Part shown: positions 19,973 through 31,600 of the stretch, piece after piece | How the letters are laid out: each line of letters starts with the position of its first letter | Position numbering within the stretch: the stretch's first letter is position 1 | From: Uranotaenia lowii | Lineage: Eukaryota; Arthropoda; Insecta; Diptera; Culicidae | Length of the DNA stretch: 64,000 nt | Direction: 5' to 3' | NCBI RefSeq assembly: GCF_029784155.1 | Contig: NC_073692.1 | Coordinates: forward strand, 22,716,444-22,780,443 | Notes under the pieces: model-generated | What the model was told of the DNA's origin: nothing | Seen by the model: the letters and a program-made list of their open reading frames with translations, nothing else | The model's database searches: none | Position numbers and translations under genes: made by a program

Positions 19973-22791
19973 TGTACTGCTTTTGTGCTTTTGGTAACTG
20001 AACGAGGGTTTATTGCATACGATTACGATTACGATTCAAAGATGCGGGATATTTAGGTAAGGTTTTGAAAGTTTTTGTAAGCACTCTTAAAAGAGTGGGT
20101 GTTGTAACCCTAGTTTAAATCGTTGTACTTTTTTCTTAATTTATTTAATAATTTTTTTTCTTAGCATCTGAAAACCTGAAAAAGAGCGAATTCTTTTAAA
20201 ACTCTCAAAAATCAAATTATACGTATAGTATACATATTGTATGTATATTGTAAAGTTTTACTCCAAATGTTTCTAAAAATTCGAATATTTTGAAAGCTTG
20301 ATTGTACCAAAATATTATTAAAATTTAATTTTATTTTTCTTAGTTCTGGAATCTGGTTCAAAACTATTTGTATTTGTTTAGGATTTTCTGGGTTCATATT
20401 TTTCTTGAGGTTAAAAATTAAATTTTCAAAGCTTCTTGTGTTCAAAGATGCTATTGTACCTGTGACTGACTTCTGACACTAATACTGAGTGTTGAATCAA
20501 ATTATCAGTTGTAGTTAGTCTTATTCATATACTAAATTCCGTTTCAAGAATTTAAGCATGAAGGAAGAAGAGGTTTTTTTTATAACTTTTCCTTGTTTTT
20601 CAAATGTATTTAAAAAAACAATTCTTATGGCATCACAAAGGTGAACCATTCTATTCTCAAACTTACTGAATACAGTAGATATTAACTTTTTTTTAAAGTC
20701 AAATTAATTATAGAATATTTTATACTAATTTGGCATGTATTAGACTTGCTCGTGGTGTTATAATAAATAAAAAAGATGATTTTGTATGTAAGGTATGTGT
20801 AATCATTATTTATGGGCAATTGAAATAGAATTCAAATGGTTTAAGTTTGTCAAAATTTTGAAAATCATATCGATGAAAAAAGTTTATATTTAGTTATATG
20901 ACATTCTCTTATATATCCGTAAAACAAAAAAAAAACAAAATAACGTGGTATATTAAGGTTACAAATTTAAGAAAAAAAAATCACTTAAATCACTTTTTTT
21001 TTCATCAAAACGCATCAAAAAATATTATATCATACTCTAAGCTTCCAAAAATTTTTCATCTTAATATTTTTAAAACTTGTTCGAAAACAAAAAAAAAACA
21101 GAAAAACACAGGCATCACAAAGATAATTAAGTGTATGCAAAAGTGTGTTCGCAATAGACTTTTAAAACAAAAATTCAAGCGAACAATTCATTTTTGTAAA
21201 AAATACACGAACTGAACCTAATGGACCTAATGTATTGGTTCAAATTTACGATTTTTTTTCAAATTTTCTAGATGAAACTGAAGAATAGTGAGTTTTTTTT
21301 AGTAGTATTGAAAACTGCAAACATTTTTCGGTGGATTTCTACATTTTTATCTTCTCCCTGGAATGTCATTTTCTTACTTTTATGAAAACAAATAATGGTG
21401 TCAATGACAAGAAGTTATGAACAAACTTTATGGCAGATGCTGAAAATGCTTAAAATATTTTGATTTACATTTATTTGCATAGATTATGCATATATTCAAG
21501 ATGTTGTGTTGCGCAAGGTTGAATGAGTTATAAAATTTTCAAGTAAAGCAAAAACCATCTTGTTTATAAGATCAGAACGAATTTGAAATCCTTCTGTTGT
21601 CACTTGTACTTGAAACTGCACGATGAGTGGGGGGATAGTAAATCTTTATTCAAATTTTCAATAAATTGGAAAAAAATGGAAAATACAGCTTGTATGCAAC
21701 AAACTTTTATACAATCTACATTTCACGAAATCGTGGAAATCTAGATAATTTAAATTGAAAATTTATAAAAAAAAAAAAACAAAAACAGGTGATATAATTC
21801 CCAGCTTCTACAGTTTTGCATTCGCTGTTTCCACTGTTAGAATGTTCGAAGAATTTATAAAATTTTAGTTTAAAGTACCATAAACTTTATTTATTTCCCT
21901 CTTCAAAATTTTTGGAGAAATCTGAGCGAAAAAAAAAGAATTTGATATTGGTTCCGGAATAATAATACCTCATAATGGTCTTTACTTCAGATTATCCTGA
22001 AAAAAATTTGTATAAGATTGATGTTTTAATGTGAATAAACCATTCTGAACATTAAAACACTCTACAACCAATAACTAAGTTGGTATAGTACTATTTCTGG
22101 TCTTGGAACAATCAATGATAAGAAGATTAATTAGATTTTTGGAATAAAATACTAATTACTTTGTTTTTGACATGCAAACTCTTTTTTCTCAATTTCGATC
22201 ACTTTGATGTCTTCTACAAAGCTTTGGCCAGAAAAATTTCCTATTTGATCATGTTATTGACATATGGAGTTGGATTAAAGCTTGAGGTGAGACAAGCGTT
22301 TTAACCTTGATAAGTATGATTTTGTCGTTGAAAAAACATTGAAAAGGTTAAAAAATCTTCAAAAAAATAAATTGTTCTGAACTTCCCGATGGGTTATTTC
22401 AAATTTAAGCACAAATGATAGGGAAAAGTCTGAAAGATAAAGTTTTCTCCCAAAAAAATTCTCTCACTACTTCTTTGATGAGATCACAAAGGGATTAAAG
22501 GGCGGAAACAGGTAAAACCTACCCCGACATAGTAATATTATCTTAATACACTGATAAAATTGTCAGATTTTTGTGGTACTTCAGGGGTCATGTGAAAAAC
22601 TGTAATTTTTTCAAATTCAATTTAAATCAATCAAATGATTTCACTAAAGAAAGTTGAATGAAAGTTTTCGGAAAAAAAGAGATTTTCGATAAGGTTCCGA
22701 TAAAAATTAAAATATTGTTTTGTGAGCACAAAAAAAAAGAATGTCTTCAAAGAAACCCGAAGTGACAGTTTTCCGTCAAAAGATTCAAAGA
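19973..22791. other. AT-rich sequence, no gene recognised
   Basis: About 2.8 kb of very AT-rich DNA with homopolymer runs up to the assembly gap. No open frame is convincing and no element ends were recognised. Confidence 0.45.
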
Positions 22792-23291
22792 NNNNNNNNN
22801 NNNNNNNNNNNNNNNNNNNNNNNNNNNNNNNNNNNNNNNNNNNNNNNNNNNNNNNNNNNNNNNNNNNNNNNNNNNNNNNNNNNNNNNNNNNNNNNNNNNN
22901 NNNNNNNNNNNNNNNNNNNNNNNNNNNNNNNNNNNNNNNNNNNNNNNNNNNNNNNNNNNNNNNNNNNNNNNNNNNNNNNNNNNNNNNNNNNNNNNNNNNN
23001 NNNNNNNNNNNNNNNNNNNNNNNNNNNNNNNNNNNNNNNNNNNNNNNNNNNNNNNNNNNNNNNNNNNNNNNNNNNNNNNNNNNNNNNNNNNNNNNNNNNN
23101 NNNNNNNNNNNNNNNNNNNNNNNNNNNNNNNNNNNNNNNNNNNNNNNNNNNNNNNNNNNNNNNNNNNNNNNNNNNNNNNNNNNNNNNNNNNNNNNNNNNN
23201 NNNNNNNNNNNNNNNNNNNNNNNNNNNNNNNNNNNNNNNNNNNNNNNNNNNNNNNNNNNNNNNNNNNNNNNNNNNNNNNNNNNNNNNNNNN
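22792..23291. other. Assembly gap (500 N)
   Basis: A run of exactly 500 undetermined bases. The round length suggests a placeholder scaffold gap rather than a measured size. Open frames spanning it are meaningless. Confidence 1.
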
Positions 23292-23988
23292 ACATGATGA
23301 AAATTGATAGGAAAAGTGTTTAGAAATCTTACTTTTTCACAGTTAGTTATAGCTTGTTACTAGAATCATCCAACATCCTTGATACAAGCCCTTTCATTTG
23401 ATGTCCTCTCGAGTTTTTCAAAAATCTGCGTAGAATTACATAGTTAGTAGTGCCGGTACCTCATAATTCAAGTAACTAGAACCTGATGTCCCTGAACCAC
23501 TTCTCCTTTCCATTCCGATCATGTACAAATCAAGAGCTTTCTTTCCGGGCAGATTGGTCAAAGGCACCAGGCCTGCACCAAATTTCGAATTCATCAAATT
23601 TCCAAGAAACCAAATTATCGTCTCCGAAATCGATCTGTTCCGTCCAGTTGATAGTTCCGCTAAATCTTAAATATAACCATCGAAATCAATTTTTCCATGA
23701 CATTACGCAAATTTAAAATAAAAAATGTCATTTTTACAGTCAGGAGACCAACAGAATGTTATCGAGATGAATAATTCAATGACATTTTTTATCGAGCTAC
23801 TGTCATTGCTAAACCGAAAAAAATTGCCCCAGTCGTGTAACATTTTTTTTTGGATGACAGTAAATGTTATTGAGATCTTTTTTAATGTTTCTTTTGTATT
23901 TCTTTTGTATGTCATTTTCAACCCTGTTGAAAGCAGTTTAAGATGCTGAATCAAATTCGAAGATCTGATTTAGGTGGTGATAGGCACC
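23292..23988. other. Low-copy sequence, no gene recognised
   Basis: Short open frames at 23486-23716 and 23703-23954 show no recognisable domain. Nothing supports a gene. Confidence 0.4.
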
Positions 23989-24199
23989 GACCGTGGCCTA
24001 GAGGATACCATTTAAGTCTTCTAAGCCAGAGGACATGAGATCGAATCTCGATCACGGCAAACAAAGTACTTTTTCAATGGGCTGGAGGTTGTAAAATGCT
24101 ACCCATCATATCCTTGAAAATTGTACGCTTTAGGGTTAAGATTCAGTGAAAATAGACCTCTTCAAAGAAATGTGTGTGTTCGATTTAAAAAAAAAAGAG
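23989..24199 (+). mobile_element. tRNA-like sequence with A-tailed body, probable SINE
   Basis: The first 72 nt (23989-24060) have tRNA proportions: CCGTG pairs with CACGG at the ends, an A box-like TGGCCTAGAGGATA, a B box-like GATCGAATCTC, and a CTTCTAA loop sequence as in tRNA-Arg(UCU). The anticodon stem is badly paired, so it is not a functional tRNA. About 130 bp of unrelated sequence ending in a run of A follows, the layout of a tRNA-derived SINE. No target duplication was found. Confidence 0.55.
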
Positions 24200-24654
24200 A
24201 TTTTTCCTCAAACTTCGAGTTCAATTGAAAATTTTGATTTAGATAGTAGATTTGAATTAAAAATCCAAATTTAAGTCTATGATTATCATAATAAAACAGA
24301 AAACTCCGATTGGGATATGCGAGCAGATTGTCTTTGCCCTTTTCGATAATTTAATAACACAGGGGCTCTCTAAAGAATTGAATTCCAGAAAATTGTAAAA
24401 ATGAAATCTATGAATTGTAGTGAAAATTCACGAACTCCACACCCAGCAAACATTTAGGAAGGAATATCACCGGAACAACTGAATTATTCAAATAAATGTA
24501 TCAGATGAAAAGATTGTATTAAACTTACCAAAATAACATATAGCTACAAAAGTGGAGGCGATATATCTATAATGACAAAATTCCAACTATTCGATTCCCT
24601 CACAAAAAGCAAAATAAACTATTTTAAGTAATCTGAGTAAAACGAAAAAATAAT
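24200..24654. other. AT-rich sequence, no gene recognised
   Basis: Nothing recognisable in this stretch. Confidence 0.4.
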
Positions 24655-24770
24655 TCCTCGACCAAGATTTAAACTCCAGTCCTCCGAGTTCACTTTGTGA
24701 TATCTTAACACGTTGCAAACTCATCAGTTGAAATAATCCACGCTATAGCTCTATAGGTAAGATAATCACT
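24655..24770 (-). repeat. Degenerate tRNA-like SINE (family 2)
   Basis: On the minus strand this reads TATAGAGCTATAGC, then about 70 nt later GGACTGGAGTTTAAATCTTG and a T-rich tail. The segment at 50185-50345 has the same order with TATAGTGCTACAGC and GGCTGGAGTTCAATTCTCGG. The second motif resembles a polymerase III B box. The two are diverged members of one short family; SINE identity is inferred. Confidence 0.4.
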
Positions 24771-26174
24771 CAATACCAACTTGTTTACGATGGTTATTGA
24801 ATATGTCTTAATAGTCGATTTGGATTATCATTTCTATTACGATTTCGTGTTAGCTGTGTATTTACGTTTTTTTCAATCACAGGCAAATTAATGGTTCATG
24901 TAAACAAACAAACATTATCATGCAAGCAAAAGTTAAACTTTATGACTAGCATCTTAAATTCATTATCATATACACAATTTACATTCAAAACTTATATCAA
25001 TTATTTGTTTGGCGATTTCATATTTGGAATTCAGAATCCAATTTTAAAATTCAACATTTAATATTCATAATCTGATTACCTTTGCCATTTGGTTCGGGTA
25101 AACAGATGATAAATGGAGAATTTTCAAACGAACATATTTGAAATTGATCGTCATTTGTGTTTGGAAGCATATTTTAATTCACGTTATTCAAATCTAAAAA
25201 ATTGGAATTGCGATTACTAAAAGCGCATGTGATTCCAGATTCAGAAGCAAAACTGGCATCTACAGCTAAGATTCAAATCAAAATGAAGGAATAGTTAAAA
25301 TCGGAATTGAATTTTGTTGCCTTAATTTAAATTTAAATTTATAACTCGTAGGGGAGAGTGGGATATTTTCGGTTCCTTTTTTCTTTGCTCTATAACTTTT
25401 TATTGCATAAGATAAAATATAAACGATAAAAGGATGGATTTCTACGTTTCTTACGTATTATTTGGAAATCATATTTATTTCTCCGAAATCTGTTTGTTTT
25501 CAAAAAATAGTTTATTTTGTTAGATTTTTGAATATGGTGGAGAATTGTGGGCCACCAAACCCAAATGACCAAATGACATGCAATGTTTATAAGTTGACGA
25601 AGAACTCAAATTCATTAGTTATATCAACGAAATTTCAGGTGATGAAATAAAAAGAGAGTTTAAATCGAAAAGTTACAAAATCTTGGCCACGAACGTTTTG
25701 GCTAAATTCCTTACATGAGATTAATGTTCGTTTTTATCGCATTCAATAAATTTGATAGAATATTTTTCACAACTCTTCAGTGGGCATAAGAAAACTTTGA
25801 AGGCATAGAAAATGTATTTTAACTTATAAATGTTTGTATGAAAACATCACCATATGTTTAAGTGGTCCATATTATTCCCCAAACTAGGACTTTTAAATTG
25901 TTTGTGTTTGCGTGATGCCTTGTTATTTCTTGAAAAATTCCATGTAATGGAACTATGATCATCATATAAACATATTTTTGGTGGGCACTTTAGATTTTGC
26001 ACCGATTCAATTTGCGTGCGCTTGACTACTTATGTAGTTTCAAATCTTTTGGCTTGTTAGGTATAAGAAGCATATGATGCGTGAACAAGTCAACAACATA
26101 TGGAAATATATGCTTACGTAAATCGACGTAGATGACAGCTGGATTGAGATTTTTATCTAAACACACATCAGAGA
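24771..26174. other. AT-rich sequence with possible decayed element end
   Basis: No coding region recognised. At 25351 the sequence AGGGGAGAGTGGGATATT resembles the complement of 28060-28078 (CCCCACTCTCCTTT); these could be opposite ends of an old element, now filled with later insertions, but this is weak. Confidence 0.35.
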
Positions 26175-27425
26175 TACCGTCAACTGGGGCAACATGCAAC
26201 ACTTTTCAACTTAAATGGCTTCTAAAATCTTAATTCCTACAGATAATCATACCACTTGTCTATTTATTATTTCACCTTCGACTATGTCGCACAGATGTGT
26301 ACTTATTAACTAATCCTTAATCTAAAAGAACACTTGCTTAAATTAAAGTCGAAGAGGTGGTAAACATTATTAAAATGCCGACATGAATTTTCCTAAGGGT
26401 TATTATCATATTGTGTACGATGAGTTGGGAGTCTTAGGAAATAGTAATGGCGTAATATTCTAGACGGCGCACTGATCTGTAGTTTCTCGAGCAACTCCCT
26501 GCTATCTATGTTGCTCATCAGAAGATCATGAATGACCAAACGCTCCAATCCTTTTTCTCGCTCTTCCGTTGAAGCGTAGTTTGATCCATTCGATTGACGA
26601 ATAAGATTGGATTGCGTGCTCTAGTAAATGACACAGTATTGCATTTCCCTGCATTTGCTTGCATTTTTTTTCTTTTATCGTTCTGAATATTTTCAGGTCG
26701 TCAGCGTATAGCAGTTTTGGTGCGTGTATTAGAGAGCATAAGTCTTTTATAAAGAGAACGAACAATAAGGGGCCAAGATGACTTCCTTGTGGCACACCTG
26801 AGGATATCTGAAAAGTGCCTATTTTAACGTAAGCTGTTCTATTCACTAAGAACGATCTTATCCACGATCTTGTGAGGCTTGTAGGTTATAATCTCGAAAA
26901 TTATAATAAAAAATAATCTTGAAGGAATTGATTCAAATTAATAACTAAATAGATAAGTAGTGTATTTTATTTTTGGAAAGAATAGGTTATAGAAGTTACT
27001 ATCGATGATAAACTATGAAAGGTCTTAGGAACTTTATGTAACATTTTATCTTCTATTTATTATTAAAAAAAATTTGGGGATTGTCCGAAAAATATTTATA
27101 CACCAACAGTGTTGGTATAGGATAATGAAAGCAATATAAAGTTTGTAAGTGATATCATTAAGCCAATCCGTCATACTAGGTAAAGTTTTTCACGGCATCG
27201 AAAAATGTAAAAATTTGTACATCTATTGCTTGACTTTTTAAATTTTTCATGAGAATCAAAAACTTTAAAAAACTCTTTCACGATGTTAAAAATTATGTCA
27301 TCATAAATTTGTTATCATTCAATGATAACTTTATTTCAGCATATTGAAATAAAAATTGAATGAGAGTTGTGGTATTCAAATGTTGCATCTAACCCTGCGT
27401 TTGCATGTTGCCCCGTTTGACGGTA
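26175..27425. mobile_element. TA-flanked element with CCGTCAAC inverted ends, about 1.25 kb
   Basis: The left end, TA then CCGTCAACTGGGGCAACATG, is matched by the right end CATGTTGCCCCGTTTGACGG then TA, giving imperfect inverted repeats of about 22 bp and a candidate TA duplication. The same end motif appears at 5181, 28028 and 60020. A LINE fragment (26374-26885) lies inside, so the element was probably invaded. No transposase frame is visible. Tc1/mariner-type mobilisation is inferred only from the TA flanks. Confidence 0.6.
26374..26885 (-). pseudogene. Non-LTR retrotransposon reverse transcriptase fragment
   Basis: Minus-strand translation gives NRTAYVKIGTFQISSGVPQG followed by SHLGPLLFVLFIKDL and LLYADDLKIFR, i.e. 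the reverse transcriptase SGVPQGSHLGPLLF and YADD motifs. A shifted frame further on reads ISNIDSRELLEKLQI-type sequence and RLPTHRTQYDNN, which resembles the C-terminal end of many insect LINE ORF2 proteins, then a stop. The sequence between YADD and the C terminus is mostly deleted, and the N-terminal half including the endonuclease is absent. The clade is probably CR1/Jockey-like, but the fragment is too short to decide. Confidence 0.8.
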
Positions 27426-28028
27426 CCTCTGAAGTTCTCGACATTTTGAAGGTTTCCTGATTTGTGTATCGGTGTGACGCAAGCTGATTTCCATAGAGAC
27501 GGAAACGTGTACATCAAAACTTACAAAGTTCATGGGAATTACCCATCAAATTGACGTACTTTTTCTTTAAGGATGGGTGAAATTTGAATGGTTTATGAGG
27601 TTTAGTTCTGATTTTCATTTTGTTGCATTTTGCCCCAGACAGGTAAGTGAATAGTAAAAATATTTATTTAAAAAAATTGATGATTGTCCGAAAAATATTT
27701 TTAAACCAACAGTGTTGGAATAGGGTAATGTAACAATTTAAAGTTTGTAGGTGATATCATTAAGCCAATCCGTCATACTCGGTAAAGTCTTTTACGGCAT
27801 CGAAAAATGTAAAAATTTGTACATTTATTGCTCGATTTTTCAATTTTTTTTATGAGAATCAGAAACTTTTAAAAACTCTTTCGCGATGTTTAAATCTATG
27901 TCATCATCAATTTGTTATCATTCAATGATAAATTTATTACAGTATATTGAAATAAAAATTGAATGAGTGTTGTGGTATACAAAAGTTGCATCTAACCGTG
28001 CTTTTGAATGATGCCCCGTTTGACGGTA
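27040..28028. repeat. Direct duplication of a ~380-bp repeat arm
   Basis: 27050-27425 and 27668-28028 are strongly alike (about 90% by eye). Both contain GATTGTCCGAAAAATATTT, CCAACAGTGTTGG, AAGCCAATCCGTCATACT and a terminal GCCCCGTTTGACGGTA. The 230-bp spacer is unrelated. The duplicated unit is the right arm of the TA-flanked family, so either two elements sit in tandem or one arm was duplicated. Confidence 0.8.
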
Positions 28029-28801
28029 TTAAGGGTAGTCCATGTTTTTTCCATGGCCCACGAGACCCCACTCTCCTTTAATTTTTAGTCGGTATCTGAT
28101 TTCTACCAGTACAGAATATTTAAAAAAAAATTAAAAATCATACAATTTTTTAATTGATAATAGCTACATTTTCAGTTTGATTTCAATAATTTTACTTTTC
28201 TTTGCTTGTATCAATTTTAACAAAACATAATCACATATGCCTATTAGCAATTCTTCTGTCCATCGTTCATTCTGTTCAGATAATTGTTACTATTGTTACC
28301 AAGGTGAAGATAGTGTAAAGTCAATCTCAGAAGAAAGGACGCACACTTTGATATCATTTTCCAGTACTCTAGAAAATTAAATCCTGGAAAATTTCTTGCT
28401 ATCACTAGACTTATTATAAATTGTCTTCTTATTTTCGATTATGCGTTCCGTCTGCTCAAAAATCTTATTGAAGGCAAATTTTTCGCTTCCGGTGAATTTT
28501 GAAAAACGAAAATTTCTTATTGCAATCAGCACTAGGCTCAACTTCCCAGAAGCTTTTTTCTTGGATCACTGTTTTTCGTTTTGAGTAGGTACAGGATCAC
28601 TTCCGGTAATACGCTGGCAATTTTTGAAAAGTAGTTTTAAGATTTTCCGCTTATGAAGTTTCGACGTCAGAGAAAATTTTAAAGAGCGTAGAAAAAAACG
28701 CCTGTGCTCCGAAAATGTCAACGCCGATGGAGAGATCGAAAGATACGGATATTAGTGCACTTAAACTAGCTTGAAGAAAGTATATTGACGGATAATTTAA
28801 G
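28029..28801. other. Low-copy sequence, no gene recognised
   Basis: No coding region. A GGCCCACGAGACCCCACTCT motif near 28055 looks like a diverged transposon end (see 25351). The rest is unremarkable. Confidence 0.4.
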
Positions 28802-28809
28802 CTGTACAA

Positions 28810-29173
28810 TAGAGTGCCCCAAATGACCCGACTTTTGAAAAAGTTATGTGCCGCAGGCTAAAATTAACCCTTGGCCCAGTGCAAGATCTCATGCAAAATT
28901 TGGGTCAGATCGGATTACGGGAAGGGGTCGCTCAACGAGCCTGAAGTTTGTATGGGATTTTGAGACATTTTGTTCGGGAGAAACATGAAAATCCAGGTTT
29001 TCATCAATAACTTTGATTTCCTTCGGCCGATTTTTTTTTTGAAAACAAGTATTCTTAAGCCCCAATTATGACAAATATTTCATCCGAGCGACCCCTTTCC
29101 GTGATCCGATCTAGCCCAAATTTGGCATGAGATCTTGCACTAGGCCTAGGATCAATTTAAGCCTGGCAGTCTA
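28810..29173. mobile_element. Non-autonomous hAT element, 364 bp, fold-back interior
   Basis: Ends TAGAGTGCCCC and GGCAGTCTA are flanked by near-identical 8-bp repeats CTGTACAA (28802-28809) and CTTTACAA (29174-29181), 7 of 8 matching and fitting nTnnnnAn. Inside, 28876-28937 and 29080-29145 are inverted copies (GCAAGATCTCATGC, GATCGGATTACGGGAAGGGG and complements). A related copy is at 51223-51514. No coding capacity. Confidence 0.8.
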
Positions 29174-29181
29174 CTTTACAA

Positions 29182-30871
29182 TATTATTTGAATTTATAAA
29201 TGCAATACATGAATAAATAAATACCTACATTAAAAACATTTTAACACGAATTGTACATTTATCCAAGTAGTATAATAACAACGAACGATTGAAAAATCGA
29301 GTTTTACAATGAGTTGCATACACATTTTTAGAGCCTAGAGATATAAAACAAGAGAATTTCAATTTTATTCCTGAAATGTCAGATTATTTGATGGATTAGT
29401 TTTTCCTCATTTGAAAAAAGGCCATTTGTTAAAATAAAGAGGTGTTTATTCAGTGATAGTAACTTTTGCGGTAAAATCATTATCGGCATGCGGTAAAATC
29501 ATTATTGATAACCATGACCCGATAATTCATAAGCAAAAAGAAAAATTATCCCATTATTCCAGCAATCGTTCAACAGTTCAGCGAAAAGGATATACAAAAT
29601 TCAACAAACATTCAGCAACAGTGTTGCATAATTAGTTTCGGATGATTCTGGTGCCAATCGGGTCGCAAAGGGCGGCAGACATTCAATACGATACGGTACG
29701 AATCTGAATTCTAATTACAATTCCAATCAATTTTCACCCAACCAGAAACGGGCCAAAACCCCCTTTTTTGGACACATCAGACAACCAACGTTCTTTCGTT
29801 CCTCTTCCCCAAATTTCGGTTGATCGAATCCCGCGCGCTAAATGGCCCACTGCCAGATGGAATACAACTCTCAACTCAACATGGGCTCGGGTTTGAGCCT
29901 AAAAAAAACCAGCCAATGTGCCGACAATGGCATAATAATTGCAATTGGAGAACTACAATTTTGGCAAATCGGCTCGAGTACTTTCATACCTACCTACTGC
30001 TAACTCGGAATAAGTTTCGCGATATCAGTGGAAACCGATCGGACGCTTCTGCCAGCTGGAGCGTTCTCGGTCGAAGCATTGGAAATCCCCATCATCCTTT
30101 TTTATGGCCCAGGCCTTTTCGTGTTTGTGTGTATTTGTGTGCAATCCGAGCGGGCTTAGCAACGAGTTGTGGTACCGCTGAGGGTAATTTAGGGTAAATA
30201 GGGGCAACGGACAAGTCAATTCATATCCGGAAGTAAAATATTGCTGTTCGATAACTTCCTTCAAGTACTTTATAAGTTTTTTGTTATCTGAATAACGATT
30301 TTTAACAATCTAAATAAGCTGATAATTTTGTAATCAAGTGTTAGGCCTTGTTCCAAGCTGTGAAACGGCAGAAAAACATATTTCGTGAGCTGTCCAATAT
30401 ACGTGTATGTATTTTTTTTTTAAATTTGCCCTGCACTTGGAAGATACCTGGAGATCAGAAGTTCCAAAAAACGGTATGGTGAGGGTCGTCAAGCTAAAGT
30501 GGCGACTCCTACCATGGTGAATAAAATCAGGATGCGCCCTATGTCAATTACTCGACGTAATATATCAGTGGGTATATTACTAAAAAGACGATAGATTTTA
30601 ACCCTTAATTTCATGTTTTTTTATTTTTTCTTGAAAAAAATCTCAATAGTGCGCAATGATGAGAACAGGAAGAAAAAAAAAAGAAAAAATATTATTTTCA
30701 CATATTTCGAGTATTTAGCCAAAATATAAATTGTTCCAAATTTTCAACAACATGAAATGGTTATACCTTCACGTTCCTCACACAAGACAGTTTGAAATAA
30801 ATGTTTTCTCTTTATTTATCTTGCACTAGCTCAAGAACTACGAAAACATGACCCCATTGGAGCTGAAAATC
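29182..30871. other. Low-copy sequence, no gene recognised
   Basis: The segment 29640-30230 is more balanced in composition and carries short open frames without recognisable domains. No element ends were identified. Confidence 0.4.
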
Positions 30872-30886
30872 AAGCTGGGGGTAGTA

Positions 30887-31452
30887 TAAGGATGCCAGAT
30901 TCCCCGGATATTCAATACTATATTTAAGAACAGTCCGGCCGGCCCGGTTGCCCGGATTTCATTGAAAAATGCCCGGATTTTGCCCGGATTTTTTCACTTT
31001 ATTTGGCAAATAAACAAAAAAAAAAACAACAAACACATTCAAAACAAAACTTTTGAGCAAGTTGAAAAAAAAATCATTAATGGTTTTTTGGAAGCCGAAA
31101 ATACAGTTCAAATCGATGCCCGGATTTTGCCCGGATTTTTTCACTTTATTTGGCAAATAAACAAAAAAAAACAACAAACACATTCAAAACAAAACTTTTG
31201 AGCAAGTTGAAAAAAAATAATCATTAATGGTTTTTTGGAAGCCGAAAATACAGTTCAAATCGATGTATTTTGATGGAAAAAAAATTTTTTTTTCATTTTA
31301 TTTTCTTAATTTTTGGATATTGCCCGGATATTGCCCGCATTTATGGTCGTCAATTTGAAATCGAATGCCCGGATTTTGCCAGGATATAAAAATATAAAAA
31401 TTGCTCGGTTTGTCTGGCCCGGATACGTGCTGAAAAAATTCTGGCATCCTTA
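30887..31452. mobile_element. CCCGG-rich hAT MITE, 566 bp
   Basis: Inverted ends TAAGGATGCCAGA and TCTGGCATCCTTA are flanked by GGGTAGTA (30879-30886) and GGGTAGTG (31453-31460), an 8-bp duplication with one mismatch. Near the ends are repeated GCCCGGATTTTG motifs. The interior contains a direct duplication of about 149 bp (30968-31115 and 31119-31265). The same family, with a perfect 8-bp duplication, is at 54334-54835. No coding capacity. hAT assignment rests on duplication length and TIR form. Confidence 0.8.
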
Positions 31453-31600
31453 GGGTAGTGCCTATATATGTTGGTTATCCACCATGAGTAAACGGATTCA
31501 CCGCAGTTTCTGCCTAAGTAAATATGTGCCTACATGCATTATTTAGATTAATTAGTTCGACAAATCTTCAATGCAGCTTACACTACACCCGGACCCCATG

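Noticed and set aside
22722..23307. Open frames of about 190 codons at 22.7-23.3 kb
   Set aside because: They consist almost entirely of undetermined bases in the 500-N gap.
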